This document shows, piece by piece, positions 58,591-64,000 of a stretch of 64,000 nucleotides of DNA. The first letter of the stretch is position 1; every line of letters starts with the position of its first letter. The DNA comes from Cryptomeria japonica (Eukaryota > Streptophyta > Pinopsida > Cupressales > Cupressaceae), in the NCBI RefSeq assembly GCF_030272615.1, contig NC_081415.1:373901009-373965008 (forward strand), read 5' to 3'. The notes under the pieces were generated by a model. That model was not told the origin of the DNA and made no database searches. It was given only the letters and a program-made list of their open reading frames with translations. The position numbers were made by a program, and so were the translations under genes.

Positions 58591-59830
58591 TATACTGGCA
58601 GGCAACAGGTAGATGATTCAGAGACTGATTCAAATGAGTATGAATGGGGTCTTGACTATCTTTCAGACACATCTGCTACAGAAACTCCAGAAGAATCTAG
58701 TGGTATCATGGATGATACTCAAGAGTTGATGCGCGTAAAAATAGAGAAGGAAATACAAGAAATTAGACAAAAGAGGCAAGCAAATTATGAATAAGCATTG
58801 AAAGAAGGAACAATACTAGAAAGCTTCTCATCTATGTGTCCTTATCCCGAAACAGAACAAATCAGTCATAGCACTACACAGGAAGAGTTAGAAGCTGCAG
58901 GACAAGAACCAGTTGTCAGTCCAGAAGAAGCTGAATGGAGTAGACGACAGAAAGTCGTAGAAACAATGAGACCATGTCAATAGGTGTGTCAGATACAAAT
59001 GACAAATGAACTACAATATGAAGGAATTTGTAGCATTAAAGATGTTAGTATTGATACTATACATATGCTTACTAAATCACTTGAAAGAGACTTGGAAACT
59101 TCATCAGATAACTCTAATGATTCTAATGACTCTAATGACAGTCCTGTTCATGATGATACCCACTCATCCTCAAATTCTAAATCATCTGATACAAACAATG
59201 AAAAATTGCCCACTAGTCTTCTTGCTGTTAAACCACGACATGACGTCCAGTCTGACTTAGTCAATGATGTTATAAGTATTCCTATTGGATTAGATCGATT
59301 AAATATTAACATGAACTTTAATAATCATGATCTGACTCTTCCTGGTCTTGAGACACTTACGCAAGGTATCATTCTGGAACTTGACTTTTCGATCCGTAGC
59401 TATGATAACAATACCGTGAACGCTCTTGAACCTATCCAAAATTTGTCCCTAATACATCTCGAATTGATTGACTGTACTTTACAGAATCAACCCATGGATA
59501 TACCTATTTTTGCCAATGACTATACATTATCCTATTATCTCAATGTAGTCGAACCTATTAACTCTTCCACCAGTGAATGGAGTGAAAATATGACTGAAGA
59601 AGATATCAAGTATCTTAGTCGCAAAAACAAGAAAGATAAAAATAAAAGATCTGATGGCGAAAACCACATTGTAGCGATGTTAGAATCTAAAAAAGAGAAA
59701 ATAAAAGACGTACCCAAAGGTGAAAACCTCTCAGAGGCACCTGAAGGTGAGATACTTGGTATACTGCCCAGTCATTTTTAGGAGCGGTCTTCCATATTGA
59801 TCGAGCCAACTCAGCCAGTGAATATCGGGA
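58591..59830 (+). pseudogene. pol: Element C acidic linker before reverse transcriptase
   Basis: A Ser/Asp/Asn-rich stretch (59100-59200) and a segment matching B (LSRKN, KIKDVPKGENLSEAPEG at 59690-59745). It lies in a third frame, so an indel occurred near 58600 and another after 59781. The function is unknown; it is the same linker seen at 34612-35450 in B. Confidence 0.7.
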
Positions 59831-61159
59831 ATCAAGACACACCAAAATAATTCACGTAGCTCAATCACTATCAACGGAGGAATTGAAGGATTTCACTTAG
59901 CTATTCCTAGAGAAGAAAATAAATTTTGCATGGACATACTCTGATATGCCAGGCTTAGATCCTAATCTTATTATGCACCATCTCTCAATCACACTAGGAG
60001 TAAAACCAGTTAAACAAAAACTTCATAAGATGCACTCGCATGTCGCACTATTGGTCAAAGCTGAACTAGATAAACTACTCAAAGCTAGATTTATTAGAGT
60101 GATAGATTATGCTGAATGGATTTCCAACATAGTACCTATGTCAAAGGCAGATAAATCTATCAGAGTTTGTACAGATTTTAGAGATCTCAATAAAGCATGT
60201 CCAAAAGATGACTTTCCATTGCCAAATATTGATATGATAGTCGACATGACAGCTGGTTATGAGATGTACTCACTAATGGATGGATTCTCCGGCTACAATC
60301 AAATTAAAATTGCTCTTGGAGATCAAGAAAAAACAGCTTTCACCTATGCATGGGGAACCTTTTGTTGTAACGTTATGCCATTTGGGTTAAAGAACGTAGG
60401 AGCGACCTACCAAAGAGCAGTTACAACCATCTGTCATGACATGATGCATAAGAATATGGAAGATTATGTTGATGACACTTTAGTGAAGACTATGAAAAGA
60501 TCAACGCATATTCAAGAGTTAGGTCCTATACTTGACAGAATGGAAAAGTTCAAGCTCTGATTAAATCCAAAGAAGTGTGCATTCGGAGTGACATCTGCTA
60601 AACTACTTGGCTACATCATTTCAAAGAAGGGCATCGAGGTTGATCCCGAGAAGGTCTAGGCTATAATGGAAATGCCGCCTCCAAAGAACATCAGTCAAAT
60701 GAGAAGTCTACAGGGACGTCTCCAATCCATTAGAAGATTTATTTCTCAACTAGCAGACAAAGCTCAACCTTTTACAAAGGTACTAAGGAAAGGCGTATTA
60801 TACAATTGGGATCAAGAATGTGAACAACATCTTCAGCAAATCAAAGAGTATCTGTCAAATCCACCGATATTGATGCCACCTATTCAAGGTAAACCATTAA
60901 TTTTATACATATCAGCAACTAATTCATCATTGGAGGCACTTCTGGCGCAACTGGATGACAACAAAAAGGAAAGAGCTATTTATTACATCAACAGGACATT
61001 GGTGTCTTACGAAATGAGCTACAATATAATAGAAAAAGCATGCTTGGCATTAGTCTTCCCATCACAGAAACTAAGGCACTATATGCTCGCACATTCAGTC
61101 AAGTTGGTGGCCAAAATTGATCCACTCAAGTATCTTTTAATAAAGCAACACTCACCAGA
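59831..61159 (+). pseudogene. pol: Element C reverse transcriptase and first RNase H
   Basis: Reverse transcriptase motifs: VKQKLHKMH (60010), EWISNIVPMSKADKSIR (60115), DLNKACPKDDFPLP (60185), FSGYNQIKIA (60285), GLKNVGATYQRA (60385) and YVDD (60466). RNase H: LILYISATNSSLEALLAQ (60898) and HYMLAHSVKLV (61077). The stop at 60558 (TGA; Arg expected) and TAG at 60657. Another frameshift lies near 61150. The enzyme core motifs are intact. Confidence 0.85.
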
Positions 61160-63126
61160 TGATTGGCAAAGTGGGTAATGATCCTTACAGAGTTTGACAT
61201 TGAATATGTGGAACGCAAAGCCATAAACGGATAGGTAATTACTGATCAACTTGCTGAAGCTCGACTTGAGGATACTCAACCACTACACATTGAGTTCCCA
61301 GATGAATCAATAATGCATCTTACTCAACAACCCTAGAAGATGTTCTTTGATGGGTCCTTTACTCAAAATGGTTCAGGTGCTGGCATACTATTCATTACTC
61401 CTTAGAAGTACTCCATTCCAAAATCTTATAAGATTCTATTCCCTTGCACAAACAACATTGCAGAATATGAAGCATTGGTAAATGGAATAAAATTAGCCAT
61501 TGAATGGAAGGTTGCTGAATTACATATTTATGGAGATTCTCAGTTGGTCATCAATCAAATCAATGATACATATCAGACTGGGGATGAGAAATTGATGCCT
61601 TACAAGAGGATGGTAGATGATTTCAAGAAGTATTTTGCTTTTGTATCATTCCAACAAATTCCTAGATCAACAAATAGAGTAGCCGATGCTATGGCTACCT
61701 TGGCATCTATACCTGAGCTACAGGAGTCCAATTTTCGCTTTGATTTCCTGGTGGAAGAGTTAGATTACCCTACTTATGATTCTCCTGAGACCCAAATAGT
61801 CTGTTCTATTATTGGACACGATTCATCCTGATATAGCCACATCTATTCCTATCTTTGTGACCAAATTATCCCTGAAAACCTTACTTGTACCGAGAAAAGA
61901 AACCTAACTTGAAACGCTTCGCGATATGTTATCATAGCTAACAATTTATTTAGATGAGGTTTGGATGGTACTTTGCTTAGATGTCTAGAAACTGAAGAAT
62001 CAAAACGTGCATTGTCAGAAGTCCATGAAGGTATTTGTGGATCTCATTTAAATGGTTTTACTTTAGCTTGGAAACTATTATGGGCTGGCTACTACTGGCC
62101 AGATATGGAAAAAGACGCCATAAAATTTGCTAAGACTTGTGAGAAATGTCAGCTTCATGGAAATCTCATACATGCCCCGATGAGGGATCTCATACCATTC
62201 ATTACACATTAGCCTTTTCAGCAATGGGCCTTTGATCTCATTGGTCAGATATATCCTACTTCATCCAATGGACATAAATTCATCATAACAGCCACTGAAT
62301 ATTTCACCAAGTGGGTAGAGGCAATTCCGCTCATCAAAGCAACTGGTAAACAAGTCACCTTATTCATCCTAAACTATATAATTTGCAGGTATGAGATACC
62401 TTCATCCATCGTGACTGATAATGGAGGACTATTCAAGAATAAAGACCTGGATGAACTTTGTGAGAAATTCAAAATAAAGCAACACTGGTCATCAGTATAT
62501 TACCTTCAAGGTAATGGACAAGCTGAGGCGTCTAACAAAAACCTACTGACTATCTTGCACAGAACAGTGAACAAATTCAGGAAAGATTGGCATCTGCAGC
62601 TCAATCCGGCACTATGGGCTTACAGAACAAGTATCAGAACACCTACAGGGGCTACACCTTTCTCTTTGGTGTATGGGTTCAAAGCAATATTACCTATTGA
62701 AGTAGAAATACAATCTCTAAGATTTTCGTTGCAAGGTCTTGTTACTGATGAAGATCATAGAATATCTAGATTGCAAGAACTCGAATTGCTAGATGAGCGT
62801 CGACAAGTGGCGTTTAATTATCTCAGAGTGTATCAAAAGAGAATGTCCAGAGGGTATAACAAGAAAGTTCGACAAAGATAATTTCAAGTTGGTGACCTAG
62901 TTCTGAGAGAAAATCCAAAAAATCAATAGTTTCGAGACAACAAAGGGAAGTTTGAACCCAACTGGCTGGGTCCTTATATCGTTACTATAGACTTTGGCTC
63001 TGGTGCTTATCAACTCTCAACATCAGAAGGAGAACAACTTTGAGAACCGATTAACACCATCCACCTGAAAAGATTCTTTACTTACCATTCTCTCCTCCAG
63101 CAAACTATACAGCGGAAAATGTCTTG
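61160..63126 (+). pseudogene. pol: Element C second RNase H and integrase
   Basis: The extra RNase H has FDGSFTQNGSGAG (61345), NNIAEYEALVNGI and IYGDSQLVINQI. Integrase has VHEGICGSH (62020) and CEKCQLHG (62138) for zinc, catalytic Asp in FDLIG (62231) and TDNGG (62415) and Glu in NGQAEASNK (62513), and ends near LKRFF (63066). Stops include 61160 (TGA) and 61232 (TAG), both shared with element B, plus 61336 TAG, 61403 TAG, 61829 TGA, 62210 TAG, 62879 TAA, 62927 TAG and 63041 TGA. Confidence 0.85.
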
Positions 63127-63250
63127 AAGAAATCATAAAAATCAGAAAATGTCCTGAAGAAATCCTAAAAATCAGAAAATATCCTGAAGAAATCCTAAAA
63201 ATCAGAAAATGTCTTGAAGAAATCATAAAAATCAGAAAAAGTCCTGAAAA
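63116..63250 (+). repeat. 30-bp tandem repeat after element C pol
   Basis: AAAATGTCTTGAAGAAATCA then TAAAAATCAG repeats at 63116, 63146, 63176 and 63206, with a partial fifth unit running into an A-tract at 63247-63261. Units differ at one to four positions. Confidence 0.9.
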
Positions 63251-63284
63251 AAAAAAAAAAAGGAAAAAAGAGAGAAAATGCCTT

Positions 63285-63371
63285 GGTGAAAACTTGGTAA
63301 ATAGGCACCTTTGTAAAAAAAAAGAATAAGAATCTTTGCTAAGTAGGTGAAAACCTGGTAAACAGGCGCCT
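63285..63371 (+). other. Two post-pol double hairpin motifs of element C
   Basis: GGTGAAAAC-YTGGTAAA-YAGGC occurs at 63285-63307 and 63346-63371. The second forms GGT-GAAA-ACC and CCTG-GTAAA-CAGG. Element B has one copy at 38835. Confidence 0.4.
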
Positions 63372-64000
63372 CTTGTACTCAAGCACTCCGTCTATCAACG
63401 CAATGTTGGCATTTCCCGCTTTCAAGTATCTTTTGTTTTCACTTGTACATATTTTCAGTCACTTTTGTGACATCCTGGTTCGTTGGAACCCTCATGACTT
63501 TAAACAGATCAATGTCCTAGTCTTAGGTTACTCGACAGATCACATTACATATCCTAAGCAGTGTCAACCAAGTCATTATTCCGTCAGTGAAACCTGGTTA
63601 GCCACTCCGAGTCAGTCACCTATCTCCTGACTACTACAGAGTTTTTATTACTGAGTTCACAAGCAAAACAACATAACAAAGAACAATTACTAAATAGTTT
63701 GAGCTATGAATGAAAAATTTTCTCTGTATGCTGTCTTTTATATTGGTTTTCGATTATTATCCCCCTGAGTAACTTGAGGAAGTCTGTATTGACTAAGAGG
63801 TGCAAGGATTGGGGGCATAATATTTTCTTTGTTTTCTGCTTGTAAGAATGATCCCGATGATCTAGAAACATATAAATTAGCTGGGTGTCTGTGATAAGAT
63901 CCTTCACATTAAGGTGAAATCACCTCACATACCTCGACTCCACTTAATTGTATGCTACAAGGAGGTCCATGTCATTTTTTTGTCTGTTTTGAGAGAATTT
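63372..64000. other. Element C 3' non-coding region, continuing off the window
   Basis: No reading frame or motif. By analogy with element B an antisense gene and 3' LTR may follow beyond the window's right edge. Confidence 0.35.

Overview
The window looks like intergenic DNA from a large plant genome, made almost entirely of LTR retrotransposons nested in and joined to one another. No host gene is convincing. A gymnosperm source is likely but not proven. The plant assignment rests on primer-binding sites matching plant initiator tRNA-Met and tRNA-Lys, on Tat-type Ty3 polyproteins with a second RNase H, and on an antisense plant-mobile-domain gene. Nearly every coding region is broken, mostly by TAG and TGA codons that fit C-to-T decay of CAG, TGG and CGA.

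Layout. 1-242: LTR end on the minus strand. 343-1476: unknown pseudo-ORF. 3540-5019: minus-strand pseudo-ORF. 5020-12748: element F, a copia-type non-autonomous element (LTR, gag with four zinc knuckles, a large extra ORF in place of pol, LTR, then a partial second internal region). 12749-16800: minus-strand ORF start, a field of about 20 imperfect hairpins, an antisense TATA box and a Ty3-type LTR (A). 16801-20039: unassigned. 20040-26716: element E, a Ty1/copia element on the minus strand with both LTRs. 26717-45024: element B, a nearly complete Ty3/Tat element with a 5'-truncated LTR, a 3.3 kb leader, a single-frame gag-pol and an antisense spliced plant-mobile-domain gene. 45025-48800: flanking sequence with an old copia LTR. 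48813-50862: gag of another element (D), cut by 50863-64000, element C, a second Tat element with a doubled 5' LTR whose 3' end lies outside the window.

The most unusual feature is non-coding. The leader of B carries about 38 copies of an octamer, TAGCGCAT, spaced 21 bp apart with unrelated 13-bp spacers, in blocks of five or six. The same octamer, in the same orientation relative to transcription, fills the predicted intron of B's antisense gene. Element C has the same 21-22 bp architecture in the equivalent leader positions, built on a different word, TCGTACGA. Between the two leader arrays both elements keep a conserved segment with at least three hairpins whose stems show compensatory changes.

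How the parts would have worked: in B and C the LTR TATA box would drive a genomic RNA primed by tRNA-Lys. Gag-pol would supply capsid, protease with a nearby G-patch, reverse transcriptase, two RNase H domains and integrase. An opposite-strand promoter inside the 3' end of B would drive the plant-mobile-domain gene. F has no enzymes and would depend on another copia element.
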